Source: Clarireedia homoeocarpa | Lineage: Eukaryota; Ascomycota; Leotiomycetes; Helotiales; Rutstroemiaceae | Direction of reading: 5' to 3' | Assembly (NCBI GenBank): GCA_001465935.1 | Contig: LNKV01000043.1 | Span: 321,356-385,355, forward strand | Length of the DNA: 64,000 nucleotides | Shown: positions 10,148-22,711 of the stretch, piece by piece | How positions within the stretch are numbered: the stretch's first letter is position 1 | Layout: each line of letters begins with the position of its first letter | Program-made: the position numbers and the translations under genes | The notes under the pieces: generated by a model | Databases searched by the model: none | Told to the model about the DNA's origin: nothing | Seen by the model: the letters and a program-made list of their open reading frames with translations, nothing else

Positions 10148-11513
10148 TCAATCATGCCTGTCTTCTTCGACGACATTTTTATCCGTTTCCTCTTCCTCCT
10201 CCACTTCCTGCTCCTCCTCTTCGTCCTCCTCCAACTCTAACTCCTCCTCCTCCACCAATTTTAGTGCATTCATATAACGTTCCAATGCCTCTTCCCCAAG
10301 CTCCTCAAGATACCTCTCCACTAGCTCCCCACCATCACAAGTCTCGCCAAACTCATCAATCATATACACTCCATTCCCACGCCCTTCCTTCATCACCATC
10401 GCCCTCGCAACTCCCCCCATATCTCCCCCCTTATACACTTCCACCCAACCGGCCCGTTTCCCCTCCTTCCTCAACTCTTTCGCCGGCGGATATCTAACAC
10501 TCGTAGCCAAATGTACCACCATCTCAGCAATCTCCTCCGTACATATCCCCATCAGATGCTTAAACAACGACGGCGCCACCCACTTTAGCAATTTACCTGG
10601 ATACCAAGAAATTTGATGCACGGACTTGGTAAGTGAGCTATATATTATGAGAGGGCCTGGATAGAAACTTATGAAGCTGATATAAGGTGATCTTCTGGCG
10701 TAGGCGGTGAATAGAAGTGCTGTTTCTAGTGCTTCCTGGGAGGGTAAAGCTGGTTCGGGTGGCTTTTGGGAGTGGGCTGAGGAGTGAGGTACGTCGAGCT
10801 TGCTATCATGGTCGGGGGGTAGGATGGAGAGTATGCGGGGACAATGGCTTTGGGAGAGTAAGGGGAGGAGGTTGGAAATAAAGCGTTGGCGGAGAAGAAA
10901 TTGGTGGTGGGCTAGGTTGTGGAATGATTCGTTATCTGTACCTGCAGTGAGTTTTTAGCAATTGACGTTTTGAAGTTGAATCGTTCGAGAGAATAATGAG
11001 GGAGACGAGGGGTAGATAGAAATCAATCTGGTATATCAGAACATAGCATGTACACTATCAGAACTAGAAGTAAAGTGTATACTCACAACTCTGCTGCAAA
11101 TGTCGCAAGAACCCAGTGCTCAAGATCAATACATCAACGTGAGCTTCAGTTTTCCCAATATCCCTACATATTCTATCAACCTCAGATGTTGTCTTCACTG
11201 GAAACCCCAAGTGCTTGTAAAATCCGCTAGCATTGATCGACTCCAAAGACTTAGTAATGTCACCAAACTTATGTATTTGAGCCTGGCCGTAGCCAGTCTC
11301 AGCAACATAGATCCTAGGAGCATTCTCATTCCTAGCAATGCATCTCAATATCACAAGTTCGAAATCATGGCCAGCACCCACGAAAACAGTGACCAAGCCT
11401 GTGGCTAGCGGAAGGCTCCGGAGAGCCTGGTTCGATGCGATCACTTGGTTGATTTTGGCCGTTGTGCTTCTGAGAGTCTGATCATCCCACTGACTTGAAC
11501 ATATACTCTCCAT
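10148..11513 (-). CDS. Short-chain dehydrogenase-like protein with degenerate cofactor motif and Glu-rich tail
   Basis: Two exons, 11513-11087 and 10941-10148 (intron 11086-10942, donor GTGAGT), giving 406 aa. The layout follows a fungal SDR-like family: an N-terminal Rossmann strand (GLVTVFVGAGHDFELVILR), then RIYV, a DVLILSTGFL strand, RFISNLLPLLSQ, and ISFYPGPLI where related enzymes carry a YPG segment. The canonical TGxxxGxG loop is replaced by VGAGHDFE and I see no convincing YxxxK pair, so activity is doubtful. The last ~40 residues are an acidic Glu run (ELELEEDEEEEQEVEEEEE), unusual for an SDR. It lies in tandem with the CYP505 gene. Family assignment is by overall pattern. Confidence 0.7.
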
Positions 11514-12162
11514 ATTGACAGTCACGAGAAAACTGAGATGACATCCCGTATCTTGGCCTCAATCTCACAGCTGGGTCCATTACTTATCATGTGTCGTATC
11601 TGATGCCGTATTACTGCATAGAGCCTGGTATAATACATCGCATTCGCATTTGCATAAGATATGTTCATGGAGATAGTCAAGGATGTGATGTTGTACACGA
11701 TGGATGATGGTGGTGGTACTACTTCGAGGAACTAGGATTGTGATTGGTCGCGGCGCAGAATAGGAGAGATCTGGAGCGAACGAAACGAGGATGTTGCAGC
11801 CACAGGATCCAGCCACATTTCTCTACTTCGGTGCCTTCACTGTCACTTGTTCTTTGCAATTTAAACTTTTTTTTTAATGCTTGTCATACTTTTGAGCATT
11901 ATGACTTCAAGTTACTTGGTTCTGCAAGGATGAGGCCATGCTTGATGCGTAGTTAATTCGTAGCTCATAGGTCACTGCGGTGATTCGTGCTCCGCGTCTG
12001 CTACGTGGAATATCTCCGCGGTCTTCCGGACTACAACTGTCCGAATTTAGAATCGAGTATCCAGCTGCAGATAAGAAGTACTTGGATACGATGCTTCCAT
12101 AGACACTTCCATATTTTTTAATTCTCATATACTCATACAAAACTTCCTAGCTCTCCTTATCC
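11514..12162. other. Intergenic region between the P450 fusion gene and the SDR-like gene
   Basis: About 0.65 kb that holds the 3' end of the P450 gene and the promoter of the SDR-like gene, both on the minus strand. No gene recognised. Confidence 0.55.
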
Positions 12163-15100
12163 TTATCCAAAAATATCCGTCGCACACCTATCTGCCAACA
12201 CCCCCTTAAACTTCTCCTCCAACTCAGTCTCTCCGATTTCGCTCAACTCAGGAAATCTTATCCTAACAATCTGTCTCGCCGCCTGACTAATCTTCTTCAC
12301 AAACTCCCCACCCCCACAAACATACACTCTAGCGCCCCTATCCCACAACCTCAGAATATCCTCCCTATCTACCAACATCCTCTCCTGTACATACCGACAT
12401 CCAGCCAGCTCTGGCTCGCGACTAAACGCATAGCGTATATCAACCACGCCCTGTTCACGCCATTTGTCGAATTCGGATGCGTAGAGACGATCGAGGGTGG
12501 AGGAGCGGCAGCCGACGAAGAGGAGGGCCGGTGCGAGGCGACGGTTTGGAGATGCAGCGGCTTGCATGGCGCGTTGCTGAATGAAGCCGCGGAAGGGGGC
12601 AAGGCCAGTGCCGGCGCAGAACATGAGGAGGGGGGTGGAAGTGATGTTGAGAGGGAGATGGAAAAGAGTTTTAGAGGAGGATCGCACAGATACTTTGATT
12701 GAGTCACCGGATTGGAGGCTGCGGAGATAGGTGCCGCAAATACCAGCGTAGTGGCCGGGACCCGAAAGAGATGGGACAGACAGAACGTTGTAAGTTATGG
12801 TGCAGTGTGTTGGATCTGCAAGGGGCGAGGAGGAGATGGAGTAATAGCGCACGCGTAATGGAGAGAGACTAGCGAGAAAATCGCCAAAGAGGAGGTTGAT
12901 GGAGGGATACTTTTCGAGCAGAGCAATGACACTGAGACGTTGAGAAAGGACTTCTTGCTTATATTTCGCTGCATCAGAATACATGTTCTCGAGCTCCTTC
13001 TTGAGACTTGGGTCCGTGGCTGCTTTTGCGCAAGCTTGCAATATCTGGGTTTAATGTCAGTGCGGAAGCATTTCAGCGCCGCAAAAAGATGCTCACCTTC
13101 TTATTGGCCGGTTCAAATAGCTCAACATACCCAGCTAGAATATCTCTGACTGAAAGAGGTGTATTGAGGGGTAATGTGCCAAGCTTCTGTCCCTTAATGA
13201 CAATCGTTGAGTCCCAGGACAAACGGAAACGCCTCATCACTCGGTGGACGTTCTCAGCCGAGTTGACAGGAAGCACGGCTAAATAGTCCCCGCTTTTGTA
13301 TGTCATATCAGAAGGTAATTCTATCTCTAGATGACGCTTTTCCGGTGTATCAGGAGCGGTTAGTGATCTTGCTTCGATAACAACGCCATCTTGAACATCT
13401 TGCCTAAGGCTGGTTAATCCTGGCTGCGTGGAGATTTCTAAATCCATGCCCGAGCTCTGTGCAGGTTTCTCTGTACTCAGCCTATGATCAATGGAAGGCC
13501 AGAAAGACTGGTTTAACCAATCATCAAAATCGCCGGAGAGATCACCTTTCGCAGCGTCAGTGACACCTCTTTCTACCAGTCTCGAGCCACCAAACTCAGC
13601 CATGCGATTGTCGACAATCGTTGGAATGCGTTGAAACGTTGCTCTCCAGTCACCTATCATCAGTTAGAAAGTTTAAAACAAAATGACAAATTCTAACTTA
13701 CTATGGCCACAGCCGAAAACAGCAAATCGTACACCGGAAAGTGCGCGGGATTCAAGTTTCTCGAGCCAGCTGAAGAATCTGGCAGCATTGTCTGGAGGAT
13801 TGCCTTCATACGAACCGGTAATTATTACTACTGGTTGGGAAGTGGGTATTTGACCAACCGCACTGTCCATTTCAAGTACAGTCGCATTAAATCCATGCTC
13901 TGCAGCAGCCGAGGCTACTCTTTGGGCAAATGAAAGACATGTCCCAGTGTTGGATCCATATAATATAGTCATGGGCTCCGCCTCTAGTTTTAGTTCTGCA
14001 ATTTTCGGCAGTCCATTGCCATCATTGGCCTTAGGACTTGGTGTAGACTTAACATTTGGTGAGGAGGATCCCCTAAGCAGGTGCTCCAAATCCATAGCTG
14101 TCATGTTATGACGGAGTGTGGCTCGCATGACAAGATCTTTCGGTTTTATCGTTAGAGTCTGCTTGATACGTAGTTTGTATCCCGGGTCGTGGAGACGAAA
14201 ATCGAAATTCTGGAGAAGCATAGCAGTAACCATTAGGGCTTCCTGCCATGCAAAAGCACGACCAATACACGCTCTTACCCCGCTCCCAAAGGGCTAGCAA
14301 AATGTTAGGTGCGTAATACTCGGCAATACCAAAGAACTTACCTTCCATGCTGCAGCTGGCAATTTCTTGAATTGTTCTCCCATCATGCGTTCTGGTTTGA
14401 ATTCGTTGGCATCATTTCCGTAAACCTTTAGATCTTGCTGTAGGGCTCCGATAAGGACAAGAATCTTATCTGTTGGCTCAATCTGGTATTTCCCATGACA
14501 CAGTGTAGATCTTTCACCTTTGCACCCTTTGACCAGCTGCTTAGTGATAGCAGGGGCGGTGGGTGTAAGTCGTAAAGTCTCTTTGAGAACAGCATCCACA
14601 TACTCCAACTTTTTAAGATGCTCTACACGAACAGGGCCTCTGCCTACCACCCTGTCGACTTCGCGCTGAGCCGCATTGTATGCATCAGCATTTCTCATCA
14701 AGTTCAAGAAGGCAAATGAAAGAAGACCAGACGTAGTCTCATGTCCTGATAAGTTATCAGTATCAAATTTTTACGCATCCATTAGACAAACTTACCAGCG
14801 ACCAGGAAAGTGATCATGTTTGCTATGATTAGATCGTCTCTCATTTCATTCCCACTTTGCGGATCTTTTCCACTGAGCATAGCATTTAACAGGTCCTTTT
14901 TGTCGGTGGGATTATCTTTCCGGTGCTGTACTAAACTTTGAGATACCTCGAACATGAAGTCTTGATCATGTGTAAATTTTGCTTTCTTCCGATGCATCAT
15001 ATTGGTGACGAAGGCTGGGCGCCTAGCTCTATCGCCTGACTCAGACAGAAAGCCCACCATAGCATCCACAAAAGGGTGCATCGCATCTTGGTAGAAAGAG

Positions 15101-15645
15101 TTAAATCGATAATCCATTGCACACAATGCAATGGTATCGAGTGTCAATCTTGTGAAGTCATCGGTAACAGTGATCGGAGTAGAAGGGCCTAATCTGGCCC
15201 ATTTCAGAAGCAGTTGATTACCAATATCCTGCATTTCTATCTCACAAGTTAGCTAGAATATCCAAGTCCTTAAAAGTTATTGCGAAAACCTACGGTCATA
15301 CATTCCCTGAATTGCCAATGGTCCGAAAGCTGGCACAAGTATTCGATGTGCTTGGCCCCAATCTGGATCGTCGTTGGTGGCAGTGAATAAGCCTGAAGGA
15401 CGGGCACCTTTCTTTGAAAGTGCCAGGGGAGGAGCTTTTTCAAATCTGGTTTCATCACAAAGCTCTTCCATCATCTCAACAGAACTGACCACAATGATTT
15501 TACTCCCTGCTCTGTGCAACTTGAATATTGGCCCATATTCCACCGCTAGGTTTTCAAGTGCTCGAAGTGGTGCTTCCTCATCTTTAAGATCAAGAAGGTT
15601 TCCCATAATTGGTTTAGGTTTGGGCCCAGGAATTGGGGTCGTCAT
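12163..15645 (-). CDS. Self-sufficient cytochrome P450 / NADPH-P450 reductase fusion (CYP505 type)
   Basis: A natural fusion of a P450 monooxygenase and its diflavin reductase, as in P450 BM3 and fungal CYP505, usually subterminal fatty-acid hydroxylases. Six exons: 15645-15294, 15236-14796, 14745-14342, 14293-13702, 13653-13097 and 13044-12163; all junctions are in phase and give 1075 aa, the family's usual size. In order: AGHETTS in helix I (264-270); KETLR with the ExxR pair (E320, R323); the heme loop PFGSGVRACIGR with Cys408 as ligand; the FMN loop GSNTGT (512-517); FGCGHSDW; the FAD motif RYYSISSS (848-855); APFRGF; and a C-terminal VYVCGGGEF NADPH segment. The start at 15645 (MTTPIPGPKPKPIMGNLLDL) fits CYP505 N-termini. 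No lesion is visible. Substrate cannot be told from sequence alone. Confidence 0.96.
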
Positions 15646-17126
15646 CTTGTGTTTGGATGAAAGAAGTGTGAGTAGAAGATGAAATGTCCAAGCTACTATG
15701 CGTCGACATTGTGATTATATAGTATAAAGAACAATTCTGCATTCTCAGCTTGCCTAAAAATATATCACAAGCCACTGGGCTCTGTAATGTTATTCACAGC
15801 GCGCTCAGCAGAAAAACACGCAGTCATTGCCATTCCCGGAAATCCATTGTGGTGGATCTACCAACAGCACGATTACCTTTTTGGGACACCAGTGCGAAGG
15901 TCCAATGGATGACGGGTATCCCCTGAGTGTGGTAAGCTTAATCCCAAAGAGTTGGGCTGAGCGGATAAAGCACCCCGGGTTCCCGTGGAAGGGTTCGCAT
16001 CTTATATATAGCCTGGCATGCGAACACTTTGCACGCAGGTACGCGGTTGCGGCGACTCTATTGTCCTACCCAGATGTTCGTCTCTTGTGTGGTGGGCAGT
16101 CAGTGGGCGGTAGTGGGTATGGGTGACTTGGCGATCGCCCAGCACGAAACAACCGCTTGCGGAATGCGGTGAGCAGTTCCATTCCAGGAGCAGGGCAGGG
16201 CACGCGGGCCAATGAAGTCTTGCCGTGTTCTATTGTCCCCTCGACTGACTGTGAGGTCTGCACAAATGGTAAAGGAGACTTCCTCTGGGTGAGGGGGGAG
16301 GTGCTTGCAGATCTTCTAGAGATGTTCCACAAAGGTGTGGATGAGGATAGAAACGAATATGAGTATTGTCAGGTACATGCAGCCAGTCTTGCAATTTCCC
16401 CAGGATTAAGGTACTCGTACATGACATGGACATGAACAGCCACTCGCTCGTTCGAGTACTGCATCCCCCACCTTTCGCGGAACAATGCATCAATGCCTGA
16501 GCTTTGTGCCTTCGAAAAGGATACCGATTGAGCGATTTTAATACTTCGCATGCGATAGGGACGATACTTGAACGTACAAAAGTTGTACGAGCACAAACAA
16601 TATACATCCGAGGAACCCTTTGCTTGTTTTTGAACACATAGCCACGCAGGGAGAGTGCGAGTGCGAAAAACGGGCTTTGCGAAGACTGAATTGCGCCTTT
16701 GAAAAAAGTTGTCGTCGGCGGATGCTTCGTTTCGTAGTGGCTTTGCGGAAAATACAGTATATTCTATCAACAAAGGGGGGTTTTGTCGAATCATATCGTC
16801 AAGATTCTACAATTATATGGAATTTTAACAATAACCAGGGTATATGTATTAACCCTTGTTATCCCGGCTGCTAAGTAAATCTTCACACCGACTCCCGTCT
16901 GACGTATCTTCCTCGGATTCGCTCCTCAGTGTGTTGTCCTCGACCCGCCCACAGCGCCCACAGCATGCATTAACGAGACATAAAATTACACAACGGTCAC
17001 AAGATTCTACATGGCTCTGGAGGGCATAAAAACTATGGATAACTCGTTCTTCTCAGCCATACCCAGGTATCCGCGACTTCAACTCTGATCAATACTCTGT
17101 ATATTGAAATAAAACAAACATTCAAA
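15646..17126. other. Divergent intergenic region, CYP505-type gene and small membrane protein gene
   Basis: About 1.5 kb that must contain both promoters. I see no gene: open frames on both strands overlap each other and none carries a recognisable motif. Confidence 0.55.
15715..15728 (-). promoter_or_regulatory. TATA-like element upstream of the CYP505-type gene
   Basis: Read on the minus strand this is TTTATACTATATAA, about 70-80 bp before the ATG. Position and composition suit a TATA box; no factor-binding site for inducible control was recognised. Confidence 0.35.
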
Positions 17127-17720
17127 ATGGCTTCATTAGCAGTACCAACAGCAATGCGCCGCACTCCAGCACAATCTCCTGCTCCTCCCAAATGCCGTGC
17201 CCCTATGGTTCCTGAAGCTCCAAAGGAAAATGGTGCTATCGTCAAGGTATGTGGATTATCGTCTGATCTTTCAAAATTTTCAACGTCAACTGCTGATCCA
17301 GACTTCTAGCTTTTGGTTACGCCTGTAACATTCATATCCTTCCTCATATCACTTTTCCTCATCGATAGTCATAACAGCTCCCTTCGGTTCCATCAACACT
17401 CCTCACCTTACAGACAACCCAAAACTCTGTATGGTCGCAGTAAAGCTTTCATCCACAATCTCGTCTTCAAACCTCAGCCATATACATACATAAGATCACC
17501 ATACAGGGAGCCCCTTCCAGGAAGGGAAGAAAGAAGAGAGGAAAGAAGAGAGGATGAGCCATGGCATTGGCACACCAAGCAAAGAAAAATGATGAAGATG
17601 GAGGTCTCAGATGCGTTCGAAGTTAGACACACAGTTTTGGCAGGAATGCTTGTTACAGTGTGTGGTATGGGATGGCTCACGCTATACTTGGGCAATTGCA
17701 TGTGGCAGATGTGGTATTGA
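17127..17720 (+). CDS. Hypothetical small protein with two predicted membrane segments
   Basis: I do not recognise a family. Two exons, 17127-17246 and 17310-17720 (intron 17247-17309, donor GTATGT, acceptor CTAG), give 176 aa. The N-terminus (MASLAVPTAMRRTPAQSP) is Arg/Ala/Pro-rich and could be a targeting sequence. A hydrophobic segment reads LLVTPVTFISFLISLFLI (about 41-58). A basic and acidic middle follows (REERREERREDE), then a second hydrophobic segment near the C-terminus (TVLAGMLVTVCGMGWLTLYL) and a Trp-containing tail. A clean phase-0 splice plus two well-formed hydrophobic segments argue for a real gene. A mitochondrial or ER membrane location is inference. Confidence 0.65.
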
Positions 17721-18884
17721 TTGCAAGGCTCAGTTTTCGAATGAGGAGAGGGCGACGAGGATGAGACAGAAGGGAATGGAGAAGTAGCCCAGAGCAGCTA
17801 CTTTGATCTGTTATCTGCTGTCTATTGTCTGGCTAACTTATTGTTTGGACATTCAGTGCTACTAGGTGAAGGGTTATTGTCAGCAATAGCCTTGAGGTAA
17901 AACGATGTTATTGAAGATTTTGATGTTGATGTTGATGACGACGACGACGATGGTGTTTTCTGAACAAGGAGTCTGGGTAAGTTTGACGGCGCCAAGAAAA
18001 GGATGAATCAAGAGGGCGACTTTGGAGATGTATATTCTGATGGTGGAGGGATTTGGAAAAGGTTCGGTGAAGGTGTTCGGCGTTAAAGGAATTTTTGGGC
18101 AATGGATCACACGACTATGATATGATGGAAAAATGGGGGACTATTTGCGGGGGAGGTTTGCAGGTATGGAGGGAAATATTGCTCAAAATCACAGCAAATC
18201 GAATTAGTCGGTTCTGTTATTTGCCTTTGTATAGCATTTGAATCTCCTCTATGATGGGCAGGAAAAAGAATTGCAGATATATTCAGTTGTTCTCCCATTT
18301 CCCTTTGTCCTTTGCCCTTTGCCCTCCCCATTTCCCCAAGGTCAAAAAGTCCCGCCATTTTCTTTTCTACAGTATTACACAGCTGTTATCGATAAGAATG
18401 CCACACTTCGGATCTTTTAATCCTTGCAGCCGGTACTTTGCAGTCCAAACAGCTTAAGAGTTGGCGATAGCTACAACTAAACAAAATGTGAGAGAGTTGG
18501 TGATATGTAGCTATCGGGCCAAATCGAGCATGACGATAAGAGTCTTTACCGCAAAGAGAAGTGGAAGGGCGAAGGCGACGAGCTGAAGGTGAAGCTGGGT
18601 TTTATACAAGTTACCAACTTCTTTTCTCGTGCGATAGATTCTATCCAAAACTCAAAAATATTCGAAGCTCCACCAAACCCACTCGATTTTCAAGCTTCTT
18701 TAATCTGCCGCGTTTTCACGCGATTTGGCTTCCCGCGCATTTACTCCACAGTCAGAAGAGCACTTTGCTACTATTTTCCCCAACACCTCAATGCTGTTCC
18801 CTGCCATTACAATCGCTTCATTTCGCAGTCCAGTGCCTTCCTTTTGCTTTGCTCAGTATCCGTCGACTCAACAACAAAAAAGCC
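17721..18884. other. Intergenic region upstream of the Dnt1-like gene
   Basis: About 1.2 kb. It includes a short GAT/GAC-type repeat near 17925-17950. The frame of the downstream gene is open upstream to 18561 but has no ATG there. No gene supported. Confidence 0.55.
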
Positions 18885-21800
18885 ATGATGCAGGCAACTA
18901 CGATGGGGCCTCCTCCTACCCCAATGGGCTATTCTCTCAGAGTGAAGCTTTGCGCAGCCGATGACGCCACGGAGAGCGCAAAACGTTGGTTTCGAGTCTC
19001 AGCTTCACCCGATATCACCATAAGAGAATTCTGCACAGAAGCTTCAAGAATCCACGAGCGAAACTATGGCTCGTAAGTTGTTTATGTTATCACGGATGCG
19101 CCTCGAAACTTTGTAGCATGTAGTTGGAGAAACTATACTGACCTGGCTGGGCTTTTAATAGACCAATTGCGATCAAGAAGTGTACGGACGATGAGGGATT
19201 CGACGTCATGCAGGATGATTTCGTAGGCCAACTATTCCCCAATATGTCTATCATTCGAATCATTCAAGCTCCCACCAGATCAACTGTCAGAGATTCACTT
19301 CCTCCATCTTCGGCTTTGAGATTTACTACTCCGAGCGTCGTCGGCCAAAAGAGAGTAAGAGAAGAATGGAATGGGGTCGCGAAAGATTTCTGGGAGAACT
19401 CGCAGAAGCGCCAAAGAGTCATAACGGATCCAGATCACCCACTTCCTTCGCGCGAGACCGATCCACGAAATGGCATGATGTCGCAAAGGAATCTTGAAAG
19501 GCTAGAATCACCATTCATACCAGACTCACAACAGGATCCTGTTTTAGTTCATAAGGACGAGCCGGGTGACAATTCCCACGAAGTAAGAATAGGTTCTCCC
19601 GCAATTCGCGAGACACCACCCCCAACTCCTCAGCCAGAAGTGCGCAACGCAAGAACCCAGAATCATAGATTGACTAATTCTACCTTCAAGCCTACTACTA
19701 GTGCTCCTCACAATCGATCAGAACATGCGCGAAAACATCCTCTCAGCCCGGTTCAAGAGGCTTCTCCACGATCTTCGCCAACGTTGCCTAACGGAGCGCA
19801 GGCAGGCAGTCCGACCAGTCATGTCCAGCAGACTACTAACAGGGAATCTTCGAGTTCGACTAGAGCGGTCAGTCCCCTGCTAGGAGAGCCGGAGCTACCT
19901 GTCCATGATGTAGCGAGACCTGCGAAGCAGCGCAGACTCACCGAACCAAAACGGTCTGGTACAAACACAGGCACACCTAACTCTATGAAACCACGGGATG
20001 AGCGCAGTGTTTATGACGACTTCGGGACAGACAGCGAAGATACTACGGTGAGATCGAGAGGAGTTATCAAGCCAAGGAAGAGTCCAAGAGCAGGGCTACC
20101 TGGCACCGAGATGGCAGCGAAGTTCAGCACTCCTCCGGGTAATAGCAACCGTGTTCTGCAACCTGTTGATCAAATATCCACCCCTGGGACATTGCCTCTT
20201 ACTCCGAAGAGCCGAGAAAGAGAGCGTGAGGCACAATTACAGCAGAACAAACAAGCCGAAACAGGTAGAGAGGCGCGAAAAGCGGCCGCAGCACCTGCTG
20301 CTGAGGAACGTTTGCGCGCCGAAAAAGAACGGCTAGCTAAGGAAGAAGAGCAAAAGCTGGAAGAGAGGCGCAACGATGCTCGTCGCCAGGAAGCGGAAGA
20401 ACTTGAAGCACAAAAAGCCAAAGAGAATGAACACGCACGATTGCGCAAGGAGATCGAAGAAGAAGACACTGCAGACGCTGCCAATGCTGCAATAGTCAAG
20501 GCTTCGAAGCAAACGGAAAAAAGAGAAAGCACCAGAAGATCCTCCAAATCCTCGGAGCCGCAAGAAGAGAGGAGGAGCTCAACTCCCAAAGGCACTCCTA
20601 GCACAGCCATCCGCCCATCTCGGTCATCCACTCCACATATCCCAAGTGGAAGAAAGTCGGCGCTCAAAAAGATACCCTCATCACAAGCGGCACCAAGCCT
20701 ATCCCCCGAGGCTTTTTTCAAGGATGTTAGCTTGGAAGCCCAGATACCTTTACCTCCAAAGAAGAGCCCACGACGTGTCTCGTTCAATGTGAACGATACG
20801 AATACTCCTACAAGACCCGAAGCTATCAAGCCTGCCGCTCTCAACAAACCTCGGGAAGAATCCACTCCGGAGTCTAGTTCTTCTCGAGCAACTGGTTAGT
20901 TAAAGATAATAGATCAACCCGTCTCGAAGTTTAAAAAGCTAAAGTATCGCAGGTCAAGTCCAGACACCCATTCCGCTTCCTAAAACAATCAGGAGGCCCG
21001 CTTTGAAACCACAAACCTCGAATCCCATTACGTCAAGCCAATCTCCAATGGTACAAAAGCGTGCAAGTTCTGTGGCAAGTTCTGTGACGCCGAAGCCTGC
21101 CGTCAAGCCGACCGCCATAAACCGTGTCGTAGATTCGAGTGAAAAAGCTACCCCCAAACCTGGAAAAACTAACAAAGGTATCGAATTTTGTTACTTTATC
21201 CTCTTTTTAGTTTTGAAGTTCCAATTCATGTCATGAAAAATCATTCTTGTAGTGTAAAAGGAGAACGTAAACATGAGAATCACTAAATAACCGTTTTTCT
21301 AGGTAAACCAGATCCACCCACGAAGCCAGCGGCTGAACCTCCGAAACCCACGAAACCTCCAACGCCCACAGAAAGTTCAGATTCGGAAAGCGATGATGAG
21401 CCTGTCAAGCCCAGTCCTAAGAAGTCAGTCAGCCCAGTAGTAACGCGGCCGGGGAAGACACAAGAGGAAACAACCAATGACATCGCGGATGAAGATGTAG
21501 ACATGACTAGTGATCATTCCTCGAGGGAAAGTCGATCACCAGTAATATTCAACTCCAATGCACCTTCAAGAGATGAGCAACAACGACCATTCATCAAAAA
21601 GAATGCGGCACCTGAATTATCGTCATCCGAGGCAGAATCTTCTGATGAAGAAGTAGACACTCCGAAAAAGCCCGGAACTAAAGCTCTCGCTTCCAGCTCC
21701 GAAAATCAAGATAAACACGACACAAGCGAAAGTACCTCGGGAGAAGAAAGCGAAACAGACGAAGAAGAGGACGATGAAGATAGCAAAGCCGACGAGCATC

Positions 21801-22711
21801 AATCAAGTCCGGAGCTTCCCCGCCACCCCCATACTCAGCGAGACAAAGGCAACGGCAAAGTACCCTCTCCGGATCTGAAGAAACAAAAACAGATACAACG
21901 TAAGCCCTCCGGTGCTAGCGATGATGAGTCTAGCACCCAGCTGGAAGTGGACCAACAACTAACGTCTGACATGATTGAAGCGCACGCGCCGCCATCTTCT
22001 ACACCTATTCCCGTTCCGACACCTAAGGCGGTGCCGAGACCGCAGTTTAATTTTGGCGCGAGTCTGTCGGCGCTTAATGCGAGGAAGAGTACGCCAGTGA
22101 AACCGCAGAGATTGGTGGGGGCGGCGGCTTCGCAGCGGCAGGGTGTGGGTGCTGGTGTAGGGAGTAGGTTGGCTGGGCTGGTGTCTTCCCAGAGGGAGAA
22201 GAAAGGAGAGGAAGAGGAATCGGAGGAGGAAGAGGATGATGAGGATGATGAGGATGATGAGTCTTCGGAGGATGAAAGCGATGACGATGATGATGAAGCA
22301 AAACTCCAAACGTCGCAGATTCAGGTTCCTGCTACGAGTCAAGTCACTAGTAATAATAGGACAACGACGACGGCGAATAAACAGGCGAAGAATAGTAAAG
22401 ATGATAGCGATTCGGATTCGGATTCGGATTCGGATTCTGACTCGGATGATGAAAGTGTGGATTTGGAGGATAAGATTCGGAATGATTTGGTGAAGCGGAT
22501 TAATGGCGGGGGACCAATTAGTGGGAAGGGGATGACGGGGAGTCAGGGTCAAGCGAAGGGGGCTAGTCAGGGGAAGGAAACAGCGGGGAGTGCGGTGGGA
22601 AAGGTGAATGGGAAGGCGAAATCACGGAGCGCGGGGAAGGAGTTTGGGAAGAAGGGGGGAGACGTTATTACGAATGGGTTTCAGTTCAATCATTTTGGGA
22701 GTTTTAAGTGA
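18885..22711 (+). CDS. Nucleolar Dnt1/Net1-like protein
   Basis: Four exons, 18885-19072, 19162-20894, 20953-21177 and 21303-22711, all in phase, 1184 aa. The first ~110 residues (YSLRVKLCAADDATESAKRW, DITIREFCTEASRIHERNYG, DDEGFDVMQDDFVGQLFPNM, IIRIIQ) form a compact ubiquitin-like fold pattern. This matches the Dnt1-like N-terminal domain of fungal nucleolar proteins; yeast Net1/Cfi1 anchors Cdc14 and Sir2 at rDNA. The rest is disordered: Ser/Pro-rich, a Glu/Arg/Ala coiled-coil stretch (about 20210-20460), then acidic DED and (SD)n tracts near 22200-22450. It ends in a conserved-looking Gly/Lys tail (GFQFNHFGSF). A role in rDNA silencing or mitotic exit is family inference. The gene appears intact. 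Confidence 0.82.

Noticed and set aside
10057..10497. Pro-rich 146-codon ORF on the + strand
   Set aside because: It is the antisense shadow of the Glu-rich coding end of the SDR-like gene.
10148..15645. Secondary-metabolite gene cluster around the CYP505-type gene
   Set aside because: No polyketide synthase, peptide synthetase, terpene synthase, transporter or cluster regulator is present in the flanks.
21959..22552. Ile/Arg-rich ORF antisense to the Dnt1-like gene
   Set aside because: A by-product of the GAT/GAG-rich acidic coding tract on the other strand.
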